A stretch of 64,000 nucleotides of DNA from Ceratotherium simum simum (taxonomy: Eukaryota; Chordata; Mammalia; Perissodactyla; Rhinocerotidae), in assembly GCF_000283155.1 (NCBI RefSeq), contig NW_004454210.1, forward strand, positions 2,238,031 through 2,302,030. The letters are read 5' to 3'. The notes beneath the pieces are model-generated. The model saw nothing but the letters and a program-made list of their open reading frames with translations. It ran no database searches and was not told the origin of the DNA. Within the stretch, counting starts at the first letter, position 1; every line of letters starts with the position of its first letter. This document shows, piece after piece, positions 39,480 to 55,839 of this stretch. The position numbers and the translations under genes were made by a program.

Positions 39480-40630
39480 ATAAGATTATCTCTGGGTGGC
39501 AAGACTATAGATCTTAGCTATTACTTTTAAAATAAAAGTAATAAATATTCAAAAGAAGTAAAATATGCAGTTACAAAACACATTGTGAAAGAGGAAAGAA
39601 GAAATCCTGTGGAGTTAAAAAGTAGTAGTTTTAATAGTTTTATTTTTATTTTTAAAAACAAAAGATGAGGCCATTTAATTTTATTCTGAATGCTGTTTTC
39701 TCATTCAGTAAAAATGCAGTTTTCTTTGTTTTCCTTTTTAAAATTAATTTTCTAAAGCCTCACTCATAAAGACTGACAGACTGATGCCAAAAAAATTTTA
39801 AGTCTGTAAGCAAAAAAGACTCCATAAAAAAATTAAAAAGCAATTGAAAAAATGGGAGAAATTACTTGTAATGTGTCCTTACTATATTAAAAGCTCTGAA
39901 AATCAATAATAAAGAACATCCCAAAACCATGAACAAGAAAATCCCACCAATAATATGGATAATAAATATACTTTTAAAGTTCTACCTTACAAGTAACAAA
40001 AAAATGCAAATAAAAATGAGGTATTGCATTGGCAGTTTTTTAAAAGACATAACACCGGTAGCAAAAGTTTAGGAAAAATGGTGCCCTTATACACATAGGA
40101 CAAGGTAAGAGTATAAAAACGTAAAACCTTTGTAGCGGGCAATTGAACAAAATGTTTCAAAAACCACTAAAATGTACAAAGACTCTAAAAATCTGCTTCT
40201 TAAAGTTCAGAAAATATATGCACAAAGGGTCCAAAGATGTGCCTAAGGGTGTCACTCACATTGGAAAACCTGGAAATGACCTGAGTACTCACCACGAGAG
40301 TATGAGTTAGGCAAAAGAGGGTCCATCTGGATGATGCAACATCAGGCAGGAATTAAGTATGATGATGCAGATATAAATGTAGATAGATAACAATCAACAG
40401 AAAGGATGTTCTTGAAATATTAAGTTTTCTCAAAAATCAGGATATAAAACAGTATGTGTAATATAAACCCATTTTGCTATATGTGTCTATATAGCAAATG
40501 TTTGTCTACATGTATAAAATACACACATAACATATATGTTTTTGCTTATATATGAAATAACATTTGCCAAAATATTAGTGGAAGTTGTCTCTGGATAGTG
40601 AGATTATAATAAAATAGTAAGAGGAGGCAT
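39480..40630 (+). mobile_element. L1M 3' fragment in DYSF intron 51
   Basis: ttggcaagactatagatctt, aaatgaggtattgcattggc, aaccactaaaatgtac and ctctggatagtgagattat are old L1 3' sequence in sense orientation, A- and T-rich throughout. Confidence 0.65.
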
Positions 40631-40894
40631 TGTTTATCTATAGTTTCTAACTTTTCTACAGGAATTAGGTATTCCAGAGTAACAAGTAAAATAACAAAAG
40701 TCCCATTTGGTGCCATGATTTTGACCCCCCGAATCTTTCGCAATGAGGTCCTGGAGCAGCTCTGGGTCCTCCAAGGGCACGGGCCCAGGCTGGGTACGGC
40801 AGGGGTCGGGGGAGAGGGAAGAACAGGCAGCCCTCCTCCTCATCCCTGTGGAGCTGCTCCTCAGAACATCCCCTGTAGGGGCCCAAGCGCTCAG

Positions 40895-41030
40895 CAAAGA
40901 CAACTCACCTTTCTGCAATCAAGGGCCACCCAAGGAGGCCTCCAGTGATTCGTTCAAGACCACCTGCTCCCAAGTGGCAGAGTGGAACTAGAACCCAGGA
41001 CTCCTGACTTCCCGGACTGCCCTCTCACAG
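40895..41030 (+). repeat. MIR 3' fragment
   Basis: agtggcagagtggaactagaacccaggactcctga is MIR. The preceding 40640-40890 shows nothing identifiable. Confidence 0.6.
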
Positions 41031-41450
41031 GTTCATTTTTTTTTTAATTGAAGTAAAATTCACATAATATAAAATGTACCATTTTAACCATTTTAAAGTG
41101 TACGACCTAGTGGCTTTTAGTATATTCACAGAGTTGTGCAACACCAGCACTATCTAATTCCAAAACATTTTCATCACCCCCAAAAGAAACCCCATACCCA
41201 TTAGCAGTCATGCCTAATTCCCCCTCTTCTTAATCCCTGGCAACCACAAGCTGACTTCCTGTCTCTGTGGACCACCTATTGTGGATATTTCATATAAATG
41301 CATCACACGATATTTGTCCTTTTGTATCTGGCCTCTTTCACCTAGCATGTTTTCAAGGTTCATCCACGTTGCAGCGTGTGTCAGTATTTCATTTCTTTCT
41401 GTGGCTGAATAACATCCCATTGTATGGATAGGCCACATTTTCCAGGTTAA
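41031..41450 (-). mobile_element. L1 3' fragment, reverse
   Basis: A T-run is followed by aattgaagtaaaattcac, catttctttctgtggctgaataac and cattgtatgga, the same L1 region as the 37886 copy but more diverged. The rest of intron 51 to 42096 holds no recognised element. Confidence 0.82.
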
Positions 41451-42082
41451 CTTTTACATTTGTGACAGGGTTGTTACCCACAGTCCAGCCTGCTGGCCCA
41501 ATACAATGTCATCCTCCTCTCCCCACATCTCACCCCTGCAAGAGCACCCTCTCCAACACATCCTTCTGCCCAGTGCTCCCTGCTTCCCAGCTGGCATTTC
41601 AGCACACTTTTCCCCCACCAGAAGCCTGTCTGGGGGCTTAAGGGTGGAGCCCTGTTTGTTCATTCCACCATCATCACTCAGGCACAGGATGAAGTGACTT
41701 GAGCCCTCGCTCACTGGGCTCAGTCTGCATCTAGACCAAGAGGGCAGGGGGCCATCCCGCCAAGCGTGACACCAGACAGCTGGCAGCAGCCAGCAACACG
41801 CTTGCACTGCCTTCAATCCGTGCTTCTCTCTCTTCCTTATGGATCTGAGTCCTACCATCCACCATGGCCCAGCATTCAACGCCCCCTCTGCTGACAGGCC
41901 CACCCTGCTGGCCACTCTGATCACTCCAGCACTACTGTGTCACGGACCTCACTGGGCCCTGGGGACCCAGTGACCCTGAGCTCCCTGAGGGCAGAAGATA
42001 GGACCACTCTTCCTGCCAGCCTTCCCAAAGGACCCAAGAGTGGTCCAGGTGGAGCCCCGAATGTGCAGAATGGCGCCAACTA

Positions 42083-42238
<156 letters not shown>

Positions 42239-42444
42239 TTAGAGAGAGGCAGTGGTATATTCCAGCCTGGAAGGCTGCTTGGAGGAGGCAGTGGAATGGT
42301 ACATCCCCTAAGAACTTGCCAGAGCCAGGTCCTGGTGGGAAGATTACTAAGGGCAGACCCCAGAGGGAAGTGTTCAAAGGCCCAGGAGGGTACCATGCTG
42401 GCTTACCTAAGACGCTCCTTTAAAACTCCCAATTCTGTGAGTCA

Positions 42445-42730
42445 AGGTTCTCACTCCCATTTTACAGAAAATGAAACAGAGGCTTGGAGAACTTAAGAAT
42501 TTGCCCAAGATCTGACAGCTAATAATAATAGTATTAACATTACACTTCTTATGCACCAGCCCTTTACCACTATGAACTCATTTATCCCTCCTACAACCTA
42601 TGAGGGAGATACTATCCTTACAGCTGAGGAAACCAGAGCCAGTAACTTGTCCGAGTCACACGGCTGGGAAGAGGCAAGTGGGATTCAAGCCCAGGCAGTC
42701 AGGTTCCAGAGTCCTGCTCTCACCTCTAAC
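42445..42730 (+). repeat. Two MIR copies in tandem, DYSF intron 50
   Basis: A partial MIR (cccattttacagaaaatgaaacag) is followed by a fuller one (tgaactcatttatccctcc, tacagctgaggaaacc, gattcaagcccaggcag). Both are in sense orientation. Confidence 0.82.
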
Positions 42731-45700
42731 TCCTGCTCTGCCGTGTGATCTTGGGGACAGGGTGGGCTGGCTGGGATCCAGAAGGATCTCCTTGACACAC
42801 TGCTGTAAGGAGCTGACACTCGGGGGCAGTGACCCCAGCTCCCCCCTCACCATGCCAACCCACCCCACCTTCACCTCCAAGAGCTTGCCCTGGGGCAAAT
42901 CAAAAGCCCACAGTGCTGGAAAGTTCCCCAGTCTCCTGCTCTCCTCACCCCACTTCCCTCAGACCAGTCAGCCTGGCACAGCATCCTCTTGGGCTTCTTC
43001 CCACAGAGGCCTCGTGGAGCAGCTAAGGGGTGGGGACTGGGCATGCCGAGGCCTGGGTTTGCCACCAGGCCTGTCACCGGGCTTTCCCGCCCACACTTGT
43101 TCTCTGTCCTCTCACTGTAGCTTTACCTGAGTGGGTGGCAAGGACAGGAGACATTCTGACCATCTTGCAGTCGACGGGTGCCAGGTCCTAAATGCCAGGT
43201 CACGGCAGAGGCCTGGACGGAGTCTCAGACAGACAGACTCCATGGGGAGTGGGGAGCACTGCTGACCACATAGGGTTTGTCTGGCCCTGGGTGCCCTGTA
43301 CACATGGCCTTGCTGCCACCCTAGTCATGCAGACCCACAGAGCTCCTGAACCAGAGACCATGACCTGTGAGGAATGATCACCTTATAAAGCACCGGCCGT
43401 GGCCTGGGCTGCTGCCTGGGCTGGTGAAGGGGCTCAAGTCCCCAGCTGGCCCCTCGGCCCCCAGCCCCTGTCTGGTGCCTCCCCCTTTTCCGGGCCCCAG
43501 CCCTCCTGCAGGTGCCTCCCTCCTCTGGCGGGGCTTTTATGGCCAGCTCCGCAGGCCCGCCTGCACAGGCCGCCAGCATCCTCCATTCCTCCAGCCAGCC
43601 GGTTTATGGGCTCAGTAATGAGCCAGAGGTTCAAACGGCCCCTGGTGGGAGCAGCTGGGCTGGGGCTCCAGCCTGGGGAACGGCCCCCCAGGTCCCAGGC
43701 GCTCATTACGCTCCCGGTCTGGGCCCTTTTACTAGCTGTTTATTTGCAGGGTGGGTGCCTGACACGCAGGCAGGCCCCGGTGGGTGTGCTGGGCTCCAGG
43801 TGGGGAGCCGGCAGGGACAACCAGCGGTGGTTCAAAGCAGCCGGATGAAAGGAGACCTTGTACTTTACGACAGTCTCGTCTGGTTAATGGGGTCCCTTGG
43901 AGGCATGCTTGCCAGAGGCTCTGAACCCCTCGGCAGAGGGCTGGCTCTCCAGCAGAACCAGGGAGCCCAGAGGCTGTGCAGTGCCCCCAACTAACCCATC
44001 CCCAGACTCAGTCCTTTAACACAGACTGACTAATTGGTGCCCCACTGTGGGCACGGCTCTCCCCACCGCCCAGGGTCCCTTCTCCTACAGAGGCACCTGC
44101 TGGCTCTGCCTGGGTCAAGCCAGTTCCTCCCTCACTCTGCTGGTTGACTTCAGAACCCCCTGGACTCTGTTTCTCAACCTCCTCTTTTGGCCTCCTCCAC
44201 CCCTCTCTCCAGCCACCCTCTCCGGGAGCCTGGCACCACGCAGAACTTCTGTTCCCTCAGCCCTCTCTCCTTGCCGCCTCCCGTGTGCCTCTCCTGGACT
44301 CCTTGACTCCTCTTCCTCCTCTCCATGCCGGCAGCCCCTATGGGCTTCTCGTTCTTCCAAGGCTAGCCCAGGCCTATGGGCCATCAAGGCCAACCATTCC
44401 CTTCCATATAACCTCAGGCCCTCTCTTCCTCTGGAACTGCCACTATGGGTCAGCCCAACTCTCTCCTTCTTCCTTGCCACTGTCTATAATGCAGAGATGA
44501 AACTCATCATTGCCAGAATAGAGCCACCTCAAATTCTTAATCAGCAACCCTAGCTGGGCCTTCAGAACTGCCAGGTAACCCTGCTCTGTACCACCAATTA
44601 GCACTCTCTCCCTCTCTCTCTTTCTCCCTCACTCAGCATCACAGCTACTTATCCCAAATCACCTGCCACAGTGCCAGGAGATTCTCTCTCCCCCTACACT
44701 GTGGAAAAAACAGAAGCCTCTGCTTCCTTCAACTCTTTGCCCACACCTCCATCTGTCACAGTGAAGGGTTATCCCACCTCCCATTTCAGCAAGCCAATCC
44801 ACATCTGAGCCTTGGTTTCCTATCCATGCCTAGCCTCCTCGTAGGGCTCGGTGAGCACTGGAGATGGCATGCAGGAGGTCTCGGCCCTCCCTTCCCCAAT
44901 CCCGGCCCTACTCTCCCTCTGTCCACAGCAAAGAGAGGCGGGGCATGGTGGATTTGGAGCTCTCCTCAATGAATGCAGCGTTTGCTTTGTTATGCAAACA
45001 TCTCCTGACAGACAAACACACTGAGCAAAGGCAAACAAGGAAACCTACAAACAGGCTAGGCTTTCCTTGACTACACAGAACCCAGGGCTGTTGCTAAATC
45101 CTGCCTTCAGCAGGCACTATGCAGCAATCCCTGGGTGAAAGAATTCATTGAACCTTCTTTACTCCATATTTTCTTTTGTTTGATGGTTTCTGAATGTTCA
45201 GCGGAACATTCTGGTTTCTCTAAAGTGCAGACGATGCTGTGTGTTGGGTTGGGAAGGGGTTATGGGGAAGGATGTAATGAAGAGAATTAAGAAGACCTAG
45301 GTGGCTGGAGTACATTATATATTTCCCTTCTTTAAGCCAATCAACAATTTAGGAAGGAAAGAGGAGTCATAGAAGCTTTGCGGCTTGAAGCCTTGAGCCC
45401 CCTCTAGAAGGAAATGGGACCAGTTAGAACCTCAACACCAGATAGGCATTGACTCTGTCCAATAGGAGAGCACCTCATGGTGGAAGTGAATCTAGGCGGG
45501 GTGCGGGTGGTCAGAAGCTCCATCAGAGTGCCTCCGTCTCCCATCAGCCTGGCGATGAGGCCCTCACTGCCCACAGCACCCTCGTCACTGTGCTCGGGGG
45601 CTGCTCCTTAAGGGCAGGTATGGTGACACCACGAAGGAAGCCACCTGCCTCTTTCAGGAGCAAAGAGATGCTGGCCCAGATGAGACCTAAACTAGGAGAT

Positions 45701-46119
45701 GCTGAGACACAGAGAGCTCAGGGCCCTGAATCCACCTCTCCTCTCTGGCCAATGCTGACCAAGTCTCCCCAGGTGCCTGCAGCCTGGTGTGAGAGGAAGA
45801 AGGTAGAGAGAGGAGGGCAACGGCTTCCTCCCAGTGCCTGTCCTGCTTGGACAGTGACCACAGGCACCAGACACAGAAATATGGGAAATGAGGTAGCAGG
45901 AGGGACGTGGTTAAGCAACACCCAATCCTATGGACAACCCAATCCATAGTCCAGGCCAGCCTTTCTGGAAAGCTCTCCTAGGGGGTCAGCCCCATCGCCC
46001 CTTTGATGGCTGGGCTGGGTTTCCCTACAAACTTTCTTCCCATTCTGATCCCATGACCCTTCCTGCTGCTTGGTTTGTCTGGGGTGGGGAGGAAGGCAGT
46101 AGTTTTAGGATTTGGACTT
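42731..46119 (-). other. DYSF intron 50, unannotated part
   Basis: Mostly GC-rich single-copy-looking DNA. A 43380-43860 stretch is rich in C and G without being a clear CpG island. L2-like phrases occur at 44100-44560. Nothing else can be named. Confidence 0.6.
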
Positions 46120-46935
46120 AACTACATATGATGGTTGTGGCACTGGTATGGGCGTGGTTGTGGGGTGGCAGCAATGCTAATGATGACAATGATGGTAGAA
46201 TTGGAAGGAGAAGTGGGAGTGGCAGAGATGGTGGTGGTGGCTTTGGCAGTGATGGGGACAATGGTGGTGGTAACATGGGCAGTGATAGGGGAAATGATGG
46301 TGGTGGTGACATTTGCAGTGATGGGACAACGGTGGTGGTGGTGACATTGGCAGTAATGGGACAATGGTCGTGGCGGTGGTGGTGACATTGGCAGTGATGG
46401 GACAATGGTGGTGGTGATGACATTGGCAGTGATGGGACAACAGCAGTGGTGGTGACTTGGCAGTGATGGGGCAATGGTGGTGGTGGTGATGTCATTGGCA
46501 GTAATGGGACAATGGTGGTGGTGGTGACATTGGCAGTGATNNNNNNNNNNNNNNNNNNNNNNNNNNNNNNNNNNNNNNNNNNNNNNNNNNNNNNNNNNNN
46601 NNNNNNNNNNNNNNNNNNNNNNNNNNNNNNNNNNNNNNNNNNNNNNNNNNNNNNNNNNNNNNNNNNNNNNNNNNNNNNNNNNNNNNNNNNNNNNNNNNNN
46701 NNNNNTGGTGGTGGTGGTGACATTGGCAGTGATGGGACAATGCTGGTGGTGGTGGTGACATTGGCAGTGATGGGACAACAGTGGTGGTGGTGACATTGGT
46801 AGTGATGGGACAATGGTGGTAGTGGTGACATGGAAGTAATGGGACAATAGTGGTGGTCATCAGGCAGTGATGGCCGTGGTGATTCCAACAGCAGTGGACA
46901 GTGGTGAAGGTATGACAATAGCACAGCAGTAATTG
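46120..46935. repeat. GGT-rich VNTR near exon 50
   Basis: Roughly 33-36 bp units of the form 'gacattggcagtgatggg' + 'acaatggtggtggtggt' recur throughout, becoming irregular at the left end. A 165-bp assembly gap falls inside. The array ends about 60 nt from the exon 50 donor at 46995. On the sense strand of DYSF it is CCA/CAC-rich. The 276-codon frame through it is low-complexity and not a gene. Confidence 0.92.
46541..46705. other. Assembly gap (165 N) inside the VNTR
   Basis: The gap lies between matching repeat units, so the real length of the array is unknown. Confidence 0.99.
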
Positions 46936-46995
46936 GTGGTACGGTCATTAGAGAGCCCTGGGACCAGCACCACTGGGGGCAGGAACAACACTCAC

Positions 46996-47137
46996 CTTCT
47001 TGGAGACGATGCAGACTTGCTCAGCTAGCAGGTAGTCGAAGGGGAAAATGAACCTCCAGTTAAAGTTGCCTTCGCCTCCCAGGGACCGATAATGCACATC
47101 GGTCTTTTGCTTGTGTTCTTCAAAGCCAACCATCCAA
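46996..47137 (-). CDS. DYSF: Dysferlin exon 50 (C2G domain, centre)
   Basis: The exon is 142 nt: one base completing glycine, then 47 codons ending on a codon boundary (human 1842-1889). It contains [19 protein letters not shown], then [17 protein letters not shown] and EQVCIVSKK. The [21 protein letters not shown] element is a ferlin hallmark in the last C2 domain; here the usual P in this motif reads L (FDYLLAEQ). The donor is AAG followed by GTGAGT. About 60 nt beyond the donor starts a long GGT-rich tandem array with an assembly gap. Confidence 0.97.
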
Positions 47138-47533
47138 CTAGACATACACATTTTAGAGAATATTTCTAATTACGGTTTCTACCACAACACACATCCTCAA
47201 CTTAGGCAAATGGACAATTAAGAAGGTAAATGAACTTGGTAAATGATAAAGCAAAAATAATTCCCAAGAAATCTGCATGATGGACCAAATGTGCCATAAA
47301 TTTTAAAATGTTCTAACTTCTCCCTTGAGGGACATCCTCAAACTTTGTAAGTTCAACCCACAGATTAATGTGGAAGAAGAAATCTGGTGGGGGAACACCC
47401 CCATAAGACCCTCCTTCCTTTCTTGATCTCCCCTGCCCTACACCAGAGCTCCCCCTTCCCACTGGGCACCACCCCAGAAGTAGCAGGGGCGACACCACGG
47501 TGCTGGGGCAGGTGGGAAGGAGGATGACCCTCA

Positions 47534-47860
<327 letters not shown>

Positions 47861-47891
47861 TCAGCTCCAAGTCTGTGGCTGGGGTAAGTCA

Positions 47892-48390
<499 letters not shown>

Positions 48391-48429
48391 CTACCTGACA
48401 CCCCTCAGCTCCCTGCCTCTCTGCATTTC

Positions 48430-48520
48430 TGTCCCCATCCTACAGAAGGCACTGAAGTCACTTCTTCAGGGTCACATAGCTAGAGAAGGAAAGAGCTGAC
48501 ATTTCAACACCTGCTGTGCC
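48430..48520 (+). repeat. MIR fragment
   Basis: cccatcctacagaaggcact followed by cagggtcacatagctagag. Confidence 0.6.
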
Positions 48521-49214
48521 CCTCTGGGGACGTGGTGGCCACACCACCATGGGGAAGAGAGCTCAGTTCCAAACAACAGAGGTGATGTCCTCTGCATGTC
48601 TACAAAGGCACCTTCATGGCCACCTTGGCCCTTCTCCAAATACAAACTTTTCTCTCCTTCTCCTCTGAAACCCAGCCCTGAGCTCACCCCTCCAGGGATG
48701 CTCCCCAGTCTCAGCCCAGGGCTTGCTGTCCCTCTGCTCACCCTCCCTCCGAGTGGGAGGATGTCCTTGGCCTTCTCGATGACTGATCCCTGTGGCTGCT
48801 CTACCATTCTGCCATAGGGTGCCGGTCACCCTGTCTGAACTCCCCATGGCAGCCCAGCACAGGGCTGGCCACCTGGGACGTCATTGACCACTGGTAGGGG
48901 AGGGCACCCTGAGGCCAGGCTGAAACAGGGAGGCTTCAGAATGACTCAAGGGAAGCCAGAGGTCCAGGCTACACAGGAGTGGAGAAGGCAGGTCAGGCTC
49001 ATGCCCCAGGCCCCGAGGGCTGCAGGTAGGCAGGAGAGGCCGGGCCCAAGAGGTCCCCTTATGGGCCAACAGTGGTAACCACTCAGACTGTGGAGAAACG
49101 CTATCAAGGAGGGACTTGCCAAATCCTGAGGTCCCCACAGGTGCTTCTGGGATATCCATGCTGTCCTCTGGGCAGGGCAAGCTGGGGGTCAGGGGCTCTG
49201 GGGCTCAAGGGTCA

Positions 49215-49445
<231 letters not shown>

Positions 49446-49769
49446 TCACCCCCACAGCCTCACCCCCAGTCCAGACACACTTCTTCTGGTCCTCATGTCC
49501 CTCTCTCTGTAGAGGAAACCTCGCTGTCCACGAGCTACGCTTAAAATTCAGATTCCCCATTGCCCTCATTTCTATTAAGCCTCTTCCGTAAAGCTCTTCT
49601 TCTCTTTCCCACCAATACAAAACCCCCTGCCCGCCAAAGCCCATCCCTTCCAGGAAGCCCTCCCTAACTGCTCCCAACTCTGAGCCTCAGCAACCTCTAC
49701 TCCCAGATTGGGCATCTATGTGCTCTTAGTACTAGTCTCTGGTTCATGCAATTGGTTCTATTAGCCGCA

Positions 49770-49960
49770 GTAGCTAAAATGACAGCAATAACAACACTTA
49801 TAAAGCAAGAAGCAGGCACTGTTCTTCACAGATATTACCAGGTTCAACCCTCATAATAACCTTAGAAGGTAAGTGCTGTTATTGTTCCCATTTTACAGAT
49901 GACAGAAATGAAGCACAGAGCAGTCACACAGCTGGTCAGTGGGGCAGCTGAGACCACACA
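49770..49960 (+). repeat. MIR SINE
   Basis: caaccctcataataacctta, tcccattttacagatgac and agtcacacagctggtcagtgg. Confidence 0.85.
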
Positions 49961-50257
49961 CTCATCTAGGATAGATGCATGCTAGACACCAACAGCCCTC
50001 TCCCTGCCCCTCGTGCTTCCCAGCTACAGCTCCTACCTGCCAAGGGGTGGCTCAAAGACTGGCACTGTGGATGGGGTGAGGACACAGGGGTGGTTCTGAC
50101 CCTGACAAGCCTGACCAACCAGCCAGCAACTTGAACTTGGAGCCCCTGTGACAGAGACTTGGACTGGGGGTAGGAGGGTCCACGTGTCCACATGCACATG
50201 TGCACACACAGGTATGTGTACTCAGGTACACCCATGTTCACCAACACAGAGTCTCAT

Positions 50258-50261
<4 letters not shown>

Positions 50262-50288
<27 letters not shown>
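50262..50288. repeat. (CA)n microsatellite
   Basis: About 13 uninterrupted CA units in intron 46, 2 kb from exons on either side. Confidence 0.9.
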
Positions 50289-50291
<3 letters not shown>

Positions 50292-50374
50292 GTTCACCCA
50301 TCAAACCTGCCCTGCCCACTTTAATAGGTGCTCCTAAGGAAATGGCACAGCACTGCAGAGGGACCACCAGGCCA

Positions 50375-50475
50375 GGAATCTGGTTCTGCTCCTAACTGGC
50401 CAGGTGACTTTGGGCAGGTTGTTAACCACTCTTGGCCTCAACGGCCTCATCTGCAAACACAGGCAGATGTCAGAC
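50375..50475 (-). repeat. MIR fragment, reverse
   Basis: ctgctcctaactggccaggtgac and ggcctcatctgcaaacac are MIR in reverse. Confidence 0.65.
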
Positions 50476-51435
50476 CTCACCATCTCCAGCTTTCTGACTT
50501 TCCTTTCCTCTGAATTTATGACCATGAGTCTTGGTCCCCCTGCTAAAGCTGCTCACAGACCAGCAGAAGGAAATGAGACCACCCCTGAAACAGATGCACG
50601 TTCTATAGGAAAAGAGAATGGGGGAGGGGCTAGGGCCTAATGGAGAGGAGCTGGCTCAGCCATGACCTGGGAGAGTCAGAAAAGCAGAAGGAGGAGGAGG
50701 GGGATTTGGGATGGGGGGTGGTCACAGCCGTCATTCCCCTTTTATAACCTCAGCACCAGCTCTGACATCAAATGTCTCTGAAACCAGCAGGAGGCAAGGG
50801 GCCAGCTGGGCTTAGAAATGCCTCAGGGGAGTCTGAGCTGCTCCGGGTGGGCAATGTAGGCCTGTGGGCACCTCAGACACATGGGGAGCACACGGCGGGA
50901 TTCTCAGGCAGGAGCATCAAGCAGACCTAGGGGCAAAGGCAAGGGCCGCGGGACTTCCTGCCGGCCCTGTGGATGTGTTAGGTGCAGGAGCTGTGAGCAG
51001 GGGCTCAGAGGGGATCATCAAGGTAAAGCTGGCAGGCTAGTGCCATTCAAATAGAAAACTGCTCCTCAGAGGTGGACTGAACCCAAACTCTGACCAGTCT
51101 GACCATCAGCAGCAGACTGAACCTAATCATCACCTTGACCTTGGCTTCAGAACCATCCTTCATCTTGCCCTCAGATGGGCCCCAGCCTGGCCTTGCACTG
51201 AGCTCTGACCCTGGCCCCACCCTGACCTCAAATTTTCACAATGGTATCACAGGTAAATACTGGTCCCAAAAGTACCAAGCACAAGTTTAGCCCATCTGTG
51301 CTGCCCTAGAGATCCAAGACCACACCCGCTGACGTGGGTTATGTGCAGTTGGCCCCGTTACGACAGGAGGGGCTGACACGAGAAAAGGAGGTGGAGGGAG
51401 AGCCCACCGTGGTTCGGGGTCACAGGGCAGCTCAC

Positions 51436-51578
51436 CTGTTTCTTCAATGGTGTATTCTTTATTCCGAAACACGACGCGGTCTGTCCGGTACTCGGGGGCC
51501 TTGAGTCTCTGCTGCTGGCAGAACAGGTGAAGGAGCTGGGAGGGGCGGAGCTGGTCCCTCCACTGGTTCAGTCCAGAG
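51436..51578 (-). CDS. DYSF: Dysferlin exon 46 (C2F-C2G linker)
   Basis: The exon is 143 nt: one base closing the valine codon, 47 codons, one leftover base (human 1686-1734). It reads [14 protein letters not shown], then [20 protein letters not shown] and IEET. The acceptor is gggcctcag at 51580-51579; a second AG 17 nt further into the exon would drop SGLNQ and break the phase, so it was not used. The donor is GTGAGC. The segment is a proline- and glutamine-containing linker without a recognised fold. Confidence 0.96.
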
Positions 51579-53424
<1,846 letters not shown>

Positions 53425-53516
53425 TTTCCAAACACAGGCTCCAGAGTGCAGGGGATGTAGTTATCCTGGTCACTCACTGATTTCTTCCCTATGGAGATCT
53501 TGACGTAAGGATCACA
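53425..53516 (-). CDS. DYSF: Dysferlin exon 44 (C2F domain, middle)
   Basis: The exon is 92 nt, starting in phase 0 and leaving two bases for the next exon (human 1599-1629). It opens with [12 protein letters not shown], the second half of the first Ca2+-binding loop plus the polybasic strand of a C2 domain, and continues [14 protein letters not shown], the conserved T-x-x-P-x-F/W element of C2 folds. Acceptor ctccag and donor GTAAGT are both strong. The last codon is split (AA plus G from exon 45, lysine). Confidence 0.97.
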
Positions 53517-53639
53517 CTGGAGCAGGAGAAAGAAACACTTAAGTGAAATCACCTTCCCAACACATCTCTGAGGCTTCTTCAGTCCTCTGCCCACTCCCCC
53601 ACCATCTCCCCACCACCTGACAACCCCCGACTCCTGCCG

Positions 53640-53870
53640 TCCTTCAAAACCCCCTCTTTCACTCAGGGCCAGGACTAGAGTGAGACAATGAGGTACCTGC
53701 CTCAGGCACAAAATTTAAGGGAGGGCCCCAAAGACTCAGCCATCAAGATAAACAATATTTTGAAGCAATATTTTAAAAATTAAAATCAATACCAACAGTC
53801 CATGATGAACAAAATATCAAAATTTTAAATAAAGACAGGATCAGTGTTACTGATTTTCCCTTTTGCCTCA
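53640..53870 (+). repeat. Possible AT-rich repeat in intron 43
   Basis: The stretch ggcacaaaatttaagggagggccc and the AT-rich DNA after it resemble dispersed repeats, but I cannot name the family. Confidence 0.3.
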
Positions 53871-54049
53871 GGCTCCACCATGGCTAGGCAGGGCACGGTT
53901 ACTTCCACCCCTCCCTCCCTCCTCCCCCCACCACTGAAAGCCCTACAAAGTTCAGTCCCAGCCTATACCTTTGGTGTCTCCTACCCTTATGCCTTATCCT
54001 TGTGCTAAACTTACACTAAGCAGTCTTCTCACAAACCTTTGCCGAGATT

Positions 54050-54755
<706 letters not shown>

Positions 54756-54831
54756 CCCCTGCTCCCGCCCCCTTCACTTTTTGCTGCCATTCCATAGTCT
54801 TGGGTCCTCCTGGATTAGGGACATGTCCTCA

Positions 54832-55275
<444 letters not shown>

Positions 55276-55839
55276 GTCAGAGGTGAAGACACTCATTCAG
55301 CGCCATAAGGAATAGGGGTTCTAGTTAATCAAATACTCTAGGTACCTGAGAGTCATCGTATAAATGGGTAGAGCATTTTTTTGAGAATAAGGTCACAGTC
55401 AAACAAATAAATGAAAAGTTAACTGACTTTTTATTTGAAGATTGAGGCAGAACTCTGGAAAATTCACAGGTCAGCATTTCAAGCAAAAACGGTCACCCTC
55501 GAGGATATCCAAATGGCAGGCTACCAAATACCAGGCCAAATATTTTGAACACCACTTTAAATTTGTGAACTCAATTTATTTCATTACTCTCAAACAGCCA
55601 ATGACTTTTTTTTGTTAGAGCAGTCTTTTCAATTGCTTAGGTTTAAATGAAGCAGAAGTGTTCTATAATAAATGATAGAATGTACCCAAGAAATAGTGAT
55701 ATTGCACAGCTTAACATACACGCTAAATTTGTTATATCGGAAACTGACTGACAAGATAGTTCAGGTAAGTTCCTTTCTCATCTTGCTAAATATTATTTCT
55801 CAGTTAGGCCTAGCTCAAGTTCTATTTCTTCCAAGAAAT

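Noticed and set aside
46118..46948. 276-codon open frame on the minus strand, rich in His, Thr and Pro
   Set aside because: It is the translation of the GGT/CCA VNTR and crosses a run of N; composition alone explains it.
51546..51562. Alternative acceptor for exon 46 at ...gaaccag before TGGAGG
   Set aside because: It would remove SGLNQ and leave the valine codon of exon 45 incomplete; the acceptor at 51580-51579 restores the frame.
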